From JAGMCF01 sp964398885 (lineage in GTDB: Bacteria; Cloacimonadota; Cloacimonadia; JGIOTU-2): a stretch of 15,651 bases of DNA. The stretch covers positions 1-15,651 of the forward strand of contig CAYNOU010000062.1 of NCBI GenBank assembly GCA_964398885.1. The letters are read 5' to 3'. This document shows, one piece after another, positions 7,090 through 14,086 of the stretch; position 1 is the stretch's first letter, and every line of letters begins with the position of its first letter. A model generated the notes under the pieces. The model saw only the letters and a program-made list of their open reading frames with translations, ran no database searches and was not told where the DNA came from. The translations under genes were made by a program, and so were the position numbers.

Positions 7090-7158
7090 GCTGGTTCAAG
7101 TATGTTACTTGAACCATGAATTAAAATGTTTAGGTTCAGATTACAAATCTGAACCAGC
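7090..7158. repeat. Double hairpin within an outer inverted repeat
   Basis: Two perfect 10-bp stems lie side by side: GGTTCAAGTA / TACTTGAACC with loop TGT (7093-7115), and GGTTCAGATT / AATCTGAACC with loop ACA (7133-7155). The pair is bracketed by GCTGGTTCA (7090-7098) and TGAACCAGC (7150-7158). The alternatives are two separate hairpins or one long outer stem. The second stem recurs nearly intact as a loopless palindrome at 13985-14002. Confidence 0.8.
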
Positions 7159-7159
7159 A

Positions 7160-7280
7160 GGTGCCAGCTGGCGGGTAGAAATAGGTTTACCCCGTTAGAT
7201 AGCAAGCTCAATTAAATATTTCTATTTTAACAATGTAAATATTATCTAACGGGGTTTATCCTGTTTCTCCATGTGCACCT
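7160..7280. repeat. Long imperfect palindrome with ACCCCGTTAGATA arms
   Basis: The core arms ACCCCGTTAGATA (7189-7201) and TATCTAACGGGGT (7243-7255) are a perfect 13-bp inverted repeat. The resemblance extends outward: the left flank GGTGCC..GGGTAGAAATAGG matches the reverse complement of the right flank CCTGTTTCTCC...GCACC with small gaps. The left flank also contains a perfect GCCAGCTGGC palindrome (7163-7172). Looks like a MITE-like or REP-like element with no coding capacity. Confidence 0.7.
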
Positions 7281-7333
7281 AATTTTATATTGTTAAAATT
7301 ATAAATTTGTGTATCCATAAAAAGGAAATTCCT

Positions 7334-7444
7334 ATGCAATTAAATTATTTGACAGAGGCGAAGCCTTTCATAAAGTATGTAACAGAATTTATAATAAGCC
7401 TTTTAGTAAAATCAAATATAGTTTTTATAAATAAAAGTGATTAA
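7334..7444 (+). CDS. Possible 36-residue small ORF (doubtful)
   Basis: An ATG at 7334 is preceded by AAAAAGGAAATTCCT, with AAGGA about 7 nt upstream, giving 36 codons (MQLNYLTEAKPFIKYV...) to a TAA at 7442-7444. The sequence is hydrophobic in places (FIISLLV). I do not recognise it, and a frame this short in A/T-rich DNA is expected by chance. The start signal is its only support. Confidence 0.15.
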   Translation: MQLNYLTEAKPFIKYVTEFIISLLVKSNIVFINKSD

Positions 7445-7487
7445 TAATGTATTATAAGTCACATCAGAGGCAATTGATCATCAAAAA

Positions 7488-7527
7488 AGAGATAAAAATT
7501 ATCTCTGTGCCTTTGCGTCTCTGTGGC
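7488..7527. repeat. Half copy of the era-type palindromic element
   Basis: CTCTGTGCCTTTGCGTCTCTGTGGC (7503-7527, written with its key CTCTG and TGTGGC ends) matches the right arm of the element inside era at 22 of 25 positions. The matching left arm is absent; a short AGAGATA / TATCTCT stem (7488-7494 / 7500-7506) stands in its place. The arm ends 14 bp before the rnz start, so the leader and the weak AAGG signal of rnz lie at the element's edge. Confidence 0.7.
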
Positions 7528-7541
7528 AAGGTATTTTTAAA

Positions 7542-8510
7542 ATGAATATCACATTTCTTGGCACATCATCAGGTCTTCCAACAAAAGAACGGAATGTATC
7601 AGGGATTGCTCTTAGATTTGACCAATCATCGGATTGGATGCTTTTTGACTGCGGAGAAGCAACACAGCACCAATTGTTGAAGACATCATATTCACTTCCA
7701 AAATTGAGCCACATTTTTATCACGCATCTTCACGGCGACCACTGTTTTGGATTGTTTGGACTGCTTTCAACTCGTAGTTTAAATAATGCGCAAAAACCTA
7801 TTACAATATTTGGACCTATTGGGATTCGTGAATTTTTGGAAACGGTTTTTCAGATTACTCAAACTCATTTCAGATTTAAGATAGACATCCGAGAAATAGA
7901 TTCCCAGAATACAAATTTTGTAATTCCACAAGCACACATTAAGGCAATTCCTTTAGAGCATTCAGTTACTTCCTATGCATTTGTTATTCAAGAAAAAACA
8001 AAATTAGGAAGATTTAAAGTAGAACTTGCAAAAGCAAAAGGAATACCGTCTGGACCTATCTATGGAAGATTGAAAAAAGGCGAGAAAATAAAACTGCCAA
8101 ACGGTGAAATATTAAATGGAAAAGATTTTATTGAAAAACCAATTCCCGGAAGAAAGATAATTATTGCAGGTGATAACAAGAATCCTGAATTATTACTTTC
8201 CTATCTAAAAAACTGTAATCTGCTTATTCATGAAGCAAATTATACCGAGAAAGTAAAAGAATTAGTTAAAGAGGAATTCTTTCATTCAACTGCAAGAGAT
8301 GTTGCAAGAGTTGCTCAAAAAGCAATGATTCCAAACCTGATACTTACACATTTCAGTGCAAGATTTTCCTTAGAATACTCACGAACAAAAAAATACTCTA
8401 TTAATGATGTTTTACAAGAAGTGTTAACAGAATATTCAGGAAACTGTTTCCTTGCAAAAGATTTGGATACCTATCAAATTAATGCAAAAGGGGAGATAGC
8501 CTCCAACTAG
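7542..8510 (+). CDS. rnz: Ribonuclease Z (tRNA 3' processing endonuclease)
   Basis: RNase Z is a zinc metallo-beta-lactamase-fold endonuclease that cuts pre-tRNA 3' trailers. The 322-residue protein has the N-terminal FLGTSSGLPTKERNVSG signature, the metal-binding HLHGDH motif at 62-67 (HxHxDH), then GPIYGRLKKGEKI in the family's middle region, the AGDN motif, LIHEANY, a histidine in FHSTA and the closing LTHFSARF. Length is normal for short-form bacterial RNase Z. The start at 7542 follows a weak AAGG about 11 nt upstream, directly after a half copy of a palindromic repeat. The gene stands alone, with a hairpin-rich region upstream and a complex terminator-like structure downstream (8556-8625) in convergent arrangement with hepT. 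Confidence 0.95.
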   Translation: MNITFLGTSSGLPTKERNVSGIALRFDQSSDWMLFDCGEATQHQLLKTSYSLPKLSHIFITHLHGDHCFGLFGLLSTRSLNNAQKPITIFGPIGIREFLETVFQITQTHFRFKIDIREIDSQNTNFVIPQAHIKAIPLEHSVTSYAFVIQEKTKLGRFKVELAKAKGIPSGPIYGRLKKGEKIKLPNGEILNGKDFIEKPIPGRKIIIAGDNKNPELLLSYLKNCNLLIHEANYTEKVKELVKEEFFHSTARDVARVAQKAMIPNLILTHFSARFSLEYSRTKKYSINDVLQEVLTEYSGNCFLAKDLDTYQINAKGEIASN

Positions 8511-8555
8511 AATCATATCTATATAATTGATATCAATAATAATATTAAAAATAAA

Positions 8556-8625
8556 AAGCCTGTCCGCCAGTACCCGATTTATCCCCGATATATCGGGGTC
8601 TCGGAGCTGGCGGATTGACAGGCTT
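8556..8625. terminator. Bidirectional terminator-like stem with nested hairpins in its loop
   Basis: Between convergent rnz and hepT. The outer stem AAGCCTGTC (8556-8564) / GACAGGCTT (8617-8625) is followed on the minus strand by TTTTTATTTTT and on the plus strand by ATAATTTTC, so it can serve both genes, better for hepT. Inside is a second stem CGCCAG (8565-8570) / CTGGCG (8607-8612), and inside that a perfect 16-bp palindrome CCCCGATATATCGGGG (8583-8598). The outer stem is identical to the terminator at 9551-9580, whose loop is only 12 nt, so the extra ~40 bp here look inserted. Confidence 0.75.
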
Positions 8626-8714
8626 ATAATTTTCAAATTCAATATCTTTCTTTTATCTTTTTCTATGTCTATAATTTTTCATAGAACTTTTTACACCAAA
8701 ACAAAAACAGAATA

Positions 8715-9125
8715 TTAAAAATGTATTATCTGAAAATCCTTAGAACTAAATTCTAAAAACTCATTATTAATAGCTTTATTTTCTAGCATGAAATTTACTA
8801 TTAATAAAATATCTTGTATCAATTTAGGTATTTCGTTTTCTAAAATGTTCTCTATCTTTTCCAAATCAACCGCCAAATAATCATGGATAATTACATTTCT
8901 CATATCTTTAATCTTTTGCCATTCAATTTTATTAAATTGCTTCTTGAACTCATCACTTAATTTCCCTGCAAACTCTCCAATTTGAGAAACATTCATCAGA
9001 CAAGCATTTAAACCAATTCTTTTAGCCAAAAGGGCTTTTACACTTTTATATTCAGATTTGTATACTTCAATATCATCACACATTTTTAGAATTGCAAAAA
9101 TAAAACCAATATCTTTCTTATACAT
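8715..9125 (-). CDS. hepT: HepT-like HEPN toxin of a MNT-HEPN pair
   Basis: A 136-residue, mainly helical HEPN-domain protein. It carries R76-NVII-H81-D-Y83, matching the RX4-6HXY motif of HepT, whose R and H are needed for RNase activity and whose Tyr is the site modified by the MntA partner in studied systems. The N-terminus (YKKDIGFIFAILKMCDDIEVYK) and SQIGEFAGKLSDEF fit the family. The C-terminus extends somewhat past the usual last helix (KAINNEFLEFSSKDFQIIHF). It overlaps the upstream nucleotidyltransferase gene by 8 bp, the standard antitoxin-toxin order of this system. A terminator-like stem lies downstream at 8556-8625. Role as a toxin or defence RNase is from family knowledge. Confidence 0.9.
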   Translation of the reverse strand: MYKKDIGFIFAILKMCDDIEVYKSEYKSVKALLAKRIGLNACLMNVSQIGEFAGKLSDEFKKQFNKIEWQKIKDMRNVIIHDYLAVDLEKIENILENEIPKLIQDILLIVNFMLENKAINNEFLEFSSKDFQIIHF

Positions 9126-9396
9126 AAATTGCCTCTTGATTAATCAGATACCTCATAAAATTATAAAGGTTTGATTCTTTGATGATATCAACTTTTTTAT
9201 GAAATTTATCTTCTAAAAAGTCTTTTAATTCTACATCTTTTATATTTGTGCCATTAACAATAATATCAATATCACTAATTTCTTCTTCAAACCCCTTTGC
9301 ATAAGAGCCAAATAATCCTATTTTTGTTATATTAAATCGCTTTTTAAGTTCTGTTTTATTTTCTCTTAAAAATAATAAAATCCTATTTTTATTCAT
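9118..9396 (-). CDS. mntA: MntA-like minimal nucleotidyltransferase antitoxin
   Basis: A 92-residue minimal nucleotidyltransferase. The catalytic signature GSX10DXD is intact: G30-S31, ten residues, then D42-I-D44, with the third carboxylate D70 in KKVDII. In characterised MntA-HepT systems this protein adds AMP to the HepT tyrosine and silences it. The size is typical for stand-alone MNT proteins, shorter than Shewanella MntA. No strong Shine-Dalgarno is seen; the leader is A/T-rich. Upstream, TTTTGTC (9495-9501) and GACAAAA (9510-9516) form an 8-nt-spaced inverted repeat that includes a minus-strand TTGACA, a possible promoter or operator. The pair lies between two terminators with identical stems (8556-8625, 9551-9580). 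Confidence 0.9.
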   Translation of the reverse strand: MNKNRILLFLRENKTELKKRFNITKIGLFGSYAKGFEEEISDIDIIVNGTNIKDVELKDFLEDKFHKKVDIIKESNLYNFMRYLINQEAIYV

Positions 9397-9550
9397 AAAA
9401 ATTCTCTGTTTATATTAATAACAAATCCATATCAATTTATGTATTAAAGCTAATAATACTAATACATCTGGATTAAGATTCTTATTTTAAAAACTTTTGT
9501 CAAGTTTCAGACAAAATAAACAAGAAAAATTATTTTTCCTGATAAAGAAA

Positions 9551-9580
9551 AAGCCTGTCCGAGAGATAGTAGACAGGCTT
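9551..9580 (-). terminator. Rho-independent terminator after the beta-propeller gene
   Basis: On the minus strand AAGCCTGTC, a 12-nt loop and GACAGGCTT are followed by TTTTTCTTT, a standard terminator form, 21 bp after the stop codon of the gene ending at 9602. Stem and right flank (GACAGGCTTATAATTTTCA, plus strand 9572-9590) are the same as at 8617-8635, so this is a repeated terminator sequence. Confidence 0.85.
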
Positions 9581-9601
9581 ATAATTTTCAGTTTGAAGAT
9601 T

Positions 9602-11125
9602 TTATCTTACTAATAACATCTTTTTAGTTATAGAACCATTATCAGTTCCCAATTTATAGAAATAGATACCTGAACTCATATCTTTACCATCCCAATCTAC
9701 TGTATGAATACCTGCTGGCATAGGTCTATCTATAAGAGTTTCAACTAATTGACCTTTGATGTTGTAGATTGAGAGATTAACTTTGCTGTCTGCTGTAAGT
9801 TGACAGCTGATTGTTGTTTCTGGGTTGAAGGGATTGGGAAAGTTAGAAAGTCTGAAAATGTTAGATATAATTTCATCCTCTGCTACTCCCACTCCAGGAA
9901 GTTCTACATTCAATACAACTACCCAACCATCAAGACCAGGTCCTTCATAAGAACAGAGATAATGACCATCATCTATCTTGCATAAATAAGGATAATCTGC
10001 CCTCATTTCATCAAACTCAAAAGGTGTTTCTTTACTAATCGACCAATCAACAGGATCTACAGTTAGTACAACTGCATATCCATCAGCGTCTACACCTTTA
10101 TAAGCACAAAGAAAATGAGTGCTATCTATCTTGGCTAAGTTAGGCTCACCACCAAGTTGTTCATCATACTCAAAAGGTGTTTCCATGCTAATTGACCAAT
10201 CAATAGGGTTTACAGTTAGTACTACTGCCCAGCCATCGGAATCCGGACCTTGATAAGCACAGAGAAAGTGAGTATCGTCAATCCTTGATAAGAAAGAATA
10301 AGCATCACAATTTGTAGCAAATGTTAAGGGTGCTACTGCTGTATTTACTGTCCAATTGTTTGAGTCAACAATTAATATAACTGCTCTGCCAATATAACCT
10401 TCGTATTGAGAGGGATAAACGCAGATATGATGGGTATCATCTATTCTGGATAACATAAAATCAAATCCACTTTCTGGCTCAAAAATATATTCTGTTCCAT
10501 AAGTAATTGACCAAGCATCAGGATTAACAGTAAAAATTCCAGCTTTTCCGGTTACATCCCACATATTATGAACACCGAGATAATGAGTATCATCTATTCT
10601 GGATAAAGCATTATAATATCCAAATTCATAATCATACATAATAGTCGTTTCTGTGGTAATGGACCAATCTGCAAAATCTATGCTAAATATAGATGCAAAG
10701 GCTTGCTCATAACCACCACAATAAGTGCAGAGATAATGGGTGGTATCTATTCTGGATAATCCCATATAATCTCCATCCTCATCATATTGATAAGATGTTT
10801 CAGTAGTAATTGACCAATCATCAGGATCTACAGTTAGTATCACTGCCATGCCAGTATAACCCGCATAAAGACAAAGATAATGGAAGTCATCTATTTTGGA
10901 CATAATATTGTTCCTTCCACCCTTTTCTTCATCATATTCGTGAGGTGTACTCATTGTAATATCATAAGGGTCGCTCATGCAAATCTGTGGAAATACAAAT
11001 ATTGTTAGTATCAATGCTACAATGACAGTTATATTGATTTTCTTTTTACCCAATCTGAGTTGATTTTTCCTGCCAAAAGCAGGTCTAATTTGGAAATTTC
11101 TTTTTAGCATTTTTTCTTTTTTCAT
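9602..11125 (-). CDS. Secreted seven-repeat (probable beta-propeller) protein with type IX-like sorting domain
   Basis: 507 residues from the ATG at 11125. The frame is open to an ATG at 11137, but GGAGG at 11131-11135 lies 5 nt before the 11125 ATG, so that one is chosen. A long basic n-region precedes a hydrophobic stretch (about residues 30-46, ITVIVALILTIFVF), a probable signal peptide. Then come seven ~50-residue repeats with the pattern D.WSI..ET...YDE......LSRID.THYLC.Y.G...G.AVVLTVDP, consistent with a seven-bladed beta-propeller. The last ~88 residues are a sorting domain (FPNPFNPETTIS, YNIKGQLVETL, MSSGIYFYKL, KKMLLVR). It is probably exported to the cell surface or outside by a type IX-like route. 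Ligand and function are unknown. It lies 61-73 bp after the beta-helix gene, same strand, so may be co-transcribed; a terminator follows at 9551-9580. Confidence 0.85.
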   Translation of the reverse strand: MKKEKMLKRNFQIRPAFGRKNQLRLGKKKINITVIVALILTIFVFPQICMSDPYDITMSTPHEYDEEKGGRNNIMSKIDDFHYLCLYAGYTGMAVILTVDPDDWSITTETSYQYDEDGDYMGLSRIDTTHYLCTYCGGYEQAFASIFSIDFADWSITTETTIMYDYEFGYYNALSRIDDTHYLGVHNMWDVTGKAGIFTVNPDAWSITYGTEYIFEPESGFDFMLSRIDDTHHICVYPSQYEGYIGRAVILIVDSNNWTVNTAVAPLTFATNCDAYSFLSRIDDTHFLCAYQGPDSDGWAVVLTVNPIDWSISMETPFEYDEQLGGEPNLAKIDSTHFLCAYKGVDADGYAVVLTVDPVDWSISKETPFEFDEMRADYPYLCKIDDGHYLCSYEGPGLDGWVVVLNVELPGVGVAEDEIISNIFRLSNFPNPFNPETTISCQLTADSKVNLSIYNIKGQLVETLIDRPMPAGIHTVDWDGKDMSSGIYFYKLGTDNGSITKKMLLVR

Positions 11126-11130
11126 ATTAA

Positions 11131-11135
11131 CCTCC
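11131..11135 (-). promoter_or_regulatory. Ribosome binding site fixing the start at 11125
   Basis: GGAGG lies inside the first codons of the longer possible frame (ATGGAGGTTAATATG). Its 5-nt spacing to the second ATG is ideal, and no such signal precedes the first ATG at 11137. The shorter start is therefore preferred. Confidence 0.8.
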
Positions 11136-11156
11136 ATATTTATTTAATTAAAATTT

Positions 11157-11213
11157 ATCCTTCGTTTTTCCTCTGAAACTTTAGGGTAAGAGGAAGTTTT
11201 AACGAAGAAGGAT
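11157..11213 (-). terminator. Hairpin between the two sorting-domain genes
   Basis: On the minus strand ATCCTTCTTCGTT begins within the last codons of the beta-helix gene and pairs with AACGAAGGAT; an inner CTTCCTCT pairs with AGAGGAA, leaving a 14-nt loop. The 3' side is followed by AAATTTTAATT, a poor T-tract. It may partly terminate or tune read-through to the downstream propeller gene. Confidence 0.45.
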
Positions 11214-13046
11214 CATCTTCTTAACTTCCTGAAAATCACCTGCTTTCCCCGATGAATCGGGATGCAAGCACAATTTATAGAAATAAATTCCTGAACTCAT
11301 ATCTTCAACATTCCAATCAACTGTATGATACCCAGCAGGTTTAAAACCATCAAATAAAGTCTTAACTAATTGACCTTTTATATTGTAAATCGTTATTTTT
11401 ACATTACTTGTTTTAGGTAAATAATAACTGATGATAGTTTTTGAACTAAATGGATTTGGATAATTATGAAAAAGTGATGTCAAAACCATATCATCTGGAT
11501 TATTATCATCAACTGAAACTATGGTCTGGTCAAAGTAATATGCACCCATATCATTTCTTGTTGCGTCAGGATCATTATATATTGGATCTGGATCTCCAGC
11601 ATCTATACAAGGAGACATTGTAGAATCTGGTAATGGAAAGTTTACCCAACTTAAATGATAGTCTCCATTGAGAGGATCTATAAATAATGGGTCTAATTGA
11701 ATATTATAATATGCATCGCAACTATCTCCATTTGCGTTGGTCGTTACATTTACTCCAACCCATTGTCCACAATTATAGAAATTACCATTCTCATTATTAT
11801 AAAAATCTGAATATGTTATGGATGGATTCCCTGAGTCTACATAAATACCATAATCTCCTATATTATCTGATACTATTGAATTAATTATAATTGGTGAGGA
11901 ACTACTACTACAGTAAATCCCCCCTCCATCATTCTCAGAACTATTACCTGTTATTGTTACATTCTCTAAACTCGGTGAGGAATTATCATAACAGGAAATC
12001 CCACCACCATCATAAGCACTATTACCCGTTATCGTTAAATTCTCTAAACTCGGAGAGGAATTATTCATGCAGTAAATCCCACCTCCCCGATTAGAAGCAC
12101 TGTTATTTGTTATCGTTACATTATCAAGAATTGGATTGCAATTATCAATGCAGTAAATACCACCACCAAAACCATAGTTTCCGTTAGAAGAATTATTACT
12201 TATTACAACATTTACAAGAGTTGGACTGGAATTATTTTTGCAGTAAATACCCCCACCATGACCATCAGAAGGAGAAGCAGGAACATAATTATTACTTATT
12301 GTAACATTTTTAATTTTAGGATTGGAATTACTACACCATATACCACCACCATCATTTGCTGAGTTTTCACTAATAGTTACATTCGTAATACTTGGGGATG
12401 AATAATAACAGTATATTCCCCCACCAGTCGGATGATATCCATTTGTTATTGTAAAACCACATAAAATAGCTGTAGAATCCTCTCCATTTTCAAATGTTAC
12501 AACACTTATACAACTATTACCATCAATAATAGTCTGAGAAATATAACTCGTATTTTGTGTTGTTAAGAATAATGATGAAACAACAATGTTTTTTCCATTG
12601 TAATTAATATTCTCAACATAGGTGTCAGGTTGAACAAGAACAGTATCTCCTTCCCAAGCATAATCAATTGCCGATTGAATTGAAGAAAAAACTAAAGGAA
12701 CATATAAAATTGTTGTATGTTCTAAAAGCGTAATATCAGATATGGTTGTATTTGAATAGAATATTTGTTCATTCAAATATTCTGTAAAATATTCATCTTT
12801 TGAATAAATAATATCATAAAAACCATTTTCAATTTCAAGATTGTAATATCCGCTTGAGTCATTATAAACAGTATAATTTGAGTCACTTGGAGCAATCATT
12901 TTAAAATAAATTTCAATTCCAGAATGATTTGTCTGGTTTTCCAGATAAGCATGTCCATCTACTGTAATAGTTGTCGCAAATACATTGCTTACAATAAATA
13001 TATTAAGTAATATTGCTAAAACCAATAATAAGTAATTTCTTTTCAT
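11199..13046 (-). CDS. Secreted right-handed beta-helix protein with type IX-like sorting domain
   Basis: 615 residues. A signal peptide (about 1-24, ending NVFA) is followed by a carboxypeptidase-regulatory-like beta-sandwich segment (about 25-110: ITVDGHAYLEN...SSGYYNLEIENGFYDIIYS). Then comes a parallel beta-helix (about 115-480) with many coils of the form SSP.LENVTITGNSA..GGGIYC, as in pectin-lyase-like polymorphic outer-surface proteins. The C-terminal ~95 residues are a sorting domain: NYPNPFSSKTIISY, YNIKGQLVKTL, MSSGIYFYKL, KKMILLR. This domain has an extra segment C-L-H-P-D-S-S-G-K-A-G-D-F-Q between YKL and the terminal motif, partly encoded by a CCCGAT/ATCGGG hairpin; it is 8 residues longer than the neighbouring gene's. 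A GAGG ribosome site sits 7 nt before the ATG. Likely exported and surface-attached; ligand unknown. Confidence 0.88.
   Translation of the reverse strand: MKRNYLLLVLAILLNIFIVSNVFATTITVDGHAYLENQTNHSGIEIYFKMIAPSDSNYTVYNDSSGYYNLEIENGFYDIIYSKDEYFTEYLNEQIFYSNTTISDITLLEHTTILYVPLVFSSIQSAIDYAWEGDTVLVQPDTYVENINYNGKNIVVSSLFLTTQNTSYISQTIIDGNSCISVVTFENGEDSTAILCGFTITNGYHPTGGGIYCYYSSPSITNVTISENSANDGGGIWCSNSNPKIKNVTISNNYVPASPSDGHGGGIYCKNNSSPTLVNVVISNNSSNGNYGFGGGIYCIDNCNPILDNVTITNNSASNRGGGIYCMNNSSPSLENLTITGNSAYDGGGISCYDNSSPSLENVTITGNSSENDGGGIYCSSSSSPIIINSIVSDNIGDYGIYVDSGNPSITYSDFYNNENGNFYNCGQWVGVNVTTNANGDSCDAYYNIQLDPLFIDPLNGDYHLSWVNFPLPDSTMSPCIDAGDPDPIYNDPDATRNDMGAYYFDQTIVSVDDNNPDDMVLTSLFHNYPNPFSSKTIISYYLPKTSNVKITIYNIKGQLVKTLFDGFKPAGYHTVDWNVEDMSSGIYFYKLCLHPDSSGKAGDFQEVKKMILLR
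11248..11261. repeat. Small CCCGAT/ATCGGG hairpin inside a sorting-domain gene
   Basis: CCCGAT (11248-11253) and ATCGGG (11256-11261) are perfect arms with a 2-nt centre. On the coding strand this gives codons for H-P-D-S-S-G, in frame, within an 8-residue excess relative to the equivalent domain of the gene at 9602. Similar hairpins occur at 8583-8598 and 674-693. Confidence 0.65.
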
Positions 13047-13131
13047 CTTTTTTCCTCAAGGATTATATTTAAATAAAATTAGATTTTCCCAAAAATTTTT
13101 TTGTTTAAAATGTGTATTTATTTTTTATTAT

Positions 13132-13905
13132 TTAATTTCCAAGTGCAAAATCTATCTCATACATAATAATTGCAGTATGGAAGACCACTCTTCGAGCATC
13201 AATCCAAACTAAAGATTTACCTTGCTTTTGATTGCCATGCTCCTGTCTTTGAATTAAATCAATTAATGTGAGCCAATAATTAAATATGGCATCTAAAAAT
13301 GGTTTTTCTGTTTTTCCTAATTTTTCAGAGCGTAATTCTAATAACTGTTTAATTCGATTTTTAGTCTTAGATTTATCTTTATCAACTCCTGATAATTTGA
13401 AGTGTTTAATTTGTTCATTTGCAAATTCCTGAACTGCTTCTCTACAAAGATGACCAATTGTAGTTAACTGATTGTCTGTTTCACTGCTCCAAAGAATATT
13501 TTCTGCTTCGGACCATTTTCTATAAGATAAGGGATGCCTTTTTTGAAATTGGTCACTATATATGTAGCCTATTATTTCTTTTTCGACCTTTTTAATAATT
13601 TTAGTTTCTTTGCCTTTAAGTTTTTCATAATGCTTAAACCCTTCTGGTTCTATAGAAACGGTTTTCATATTACCTTTTTCGGTTCTTGTGGAAATTAAGC
13701 CATTCCTAGATAAAGTGTCTATATCTCCCATAGAAATTTCCAACCAACCATCCGGTCTTAAACCTGAATGTCTGATTATTTTTGGACGAATGTCTGTTAC
13801 AATATATAATTCTTCATGCTTATTTTTTGGAACGTTTCGAACTGCTTCAACTAATTTGCAAAGCAAATCTTCTTGCTCTTGCTCAAGTAAAATATAAGAG
13901 TACAT
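13132..13905 (-). CDS. Unrecognised protein: possible winged-helix start and helical C-terminal domain
   Basis: 257 residues, no signal peptide or membrane segment. Residues about 5-95 look like a winged helix: helices, then ISMGDIDTLSRNGLISTRTEKGNMKTVSIEPEGF, a recognition-helix-plus-wing pattern. The rest is helical: IGHLCREAVQEFANEQI (about 150-166), LDAIFNYWLTLIDLIQRQEHG and WIDARRVVFHTAIIMYEIDFAL at the end. R238-RVVF-H243 formally fits the RX4H motif of HEPN RNases, but I recall similar proteins having Q in place of H, so this may not be catalytic. AGGAG lies 5 nt before the ATG at 13905. It stands between the beta-helix gene and a palindrome-bearing gap. A DNA-binding or defence-related role is only a guess. 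Confidence 0.6.
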   Translation of the reverse strand: MYSYILLEQEQEDLLCKLVEAVRNVPKNKHEELYIVTDIRPKIIRHSGLRPDGWLEISMGDIDTLSRNGLISTRTEKGNMKTVSIEPEGFKHYEKLKGKETKIIKKVEKEIIGYIYSDQFQKRHPLSYRKWSEAENILWSSETDNQLTTIGHLCREAVQEFANEQIKHFKLSGVDKDKSKTKNRIKQLLELRSEKLGKTEKPFLDAIFNYWLTLIDLIQRQEHGNQKQGKSLVWIDARRVVFHTAIIMYEIDFALGN

Positions 13906-13984
13906 TTTTACTCCTAAAAAATTTTTTACCGATTACACCTAAACTATAGCTCAATTGCAACCAATATTATATTATTCTAGATTA

Positions 13985-14002
13985 GTTCAGATTAATCTGA
14001 AC
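13985..14002. repeat. 18-bp perfect palindrome GTTCAGATT/AATCTGAAC
   Basis: GTTCAGATTAATCTGAAC is a perfect palindrome in the gap between two minus-strand genes, about 80 bp upstream of the start at 13905. It has the form of a repressor operator, but the same arms occur with a 3-nt loop at 7133-7155, which favours a dispersed repeat. Confidence 0.7.
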
Positions 14003-14086
14003 CTTAATTTTCATTTTCCTAAATTTAAACTTTTAACCGTAGTATCCATAATTAGATGGATAAGCTTATAAAACAAGAGTTAAAAT

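Larger units (their letters stand above)
6931..7541. other. Hairpin-dense intergenic region between era and rnz
   Basis: No convincing gene in this 611-bp stretch. It holds a weak 7-bp stem just after era (6938-6944 / 6951-6957) without a T-tract, a perfect 11-bp hairpin (6997-7022), a double hairpin (7090-7158), a ~120-bp imperfect palindrome (7160-7280), a doubtful 36-codon frame (7334-7444), and a half copy of the element found inside era (7488-7527). It appears to be a landing area for several palindromic repeat families. Confidence 0.75.

Noticed and set aside
9475..9503. Sigma-70 promoter for mntA-hepT
   Set aside because: A minus-strand TTGACA is present at 9498-9503, but no convincing -10 box lies 16-18 nt downstream.
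11126..11137. Upstream ATG as start of the propeller gene
   Set aside because: GGAGG lies immediately after that ATG and is correctly spaced for the next ATG at 11125.
13985..14002. Operator palindrome for the gene at 13132-13905
   Set aside because: The same arms occur at 7133-7155 in an unrelated place, so a dispersed repeat is the simpler reading.
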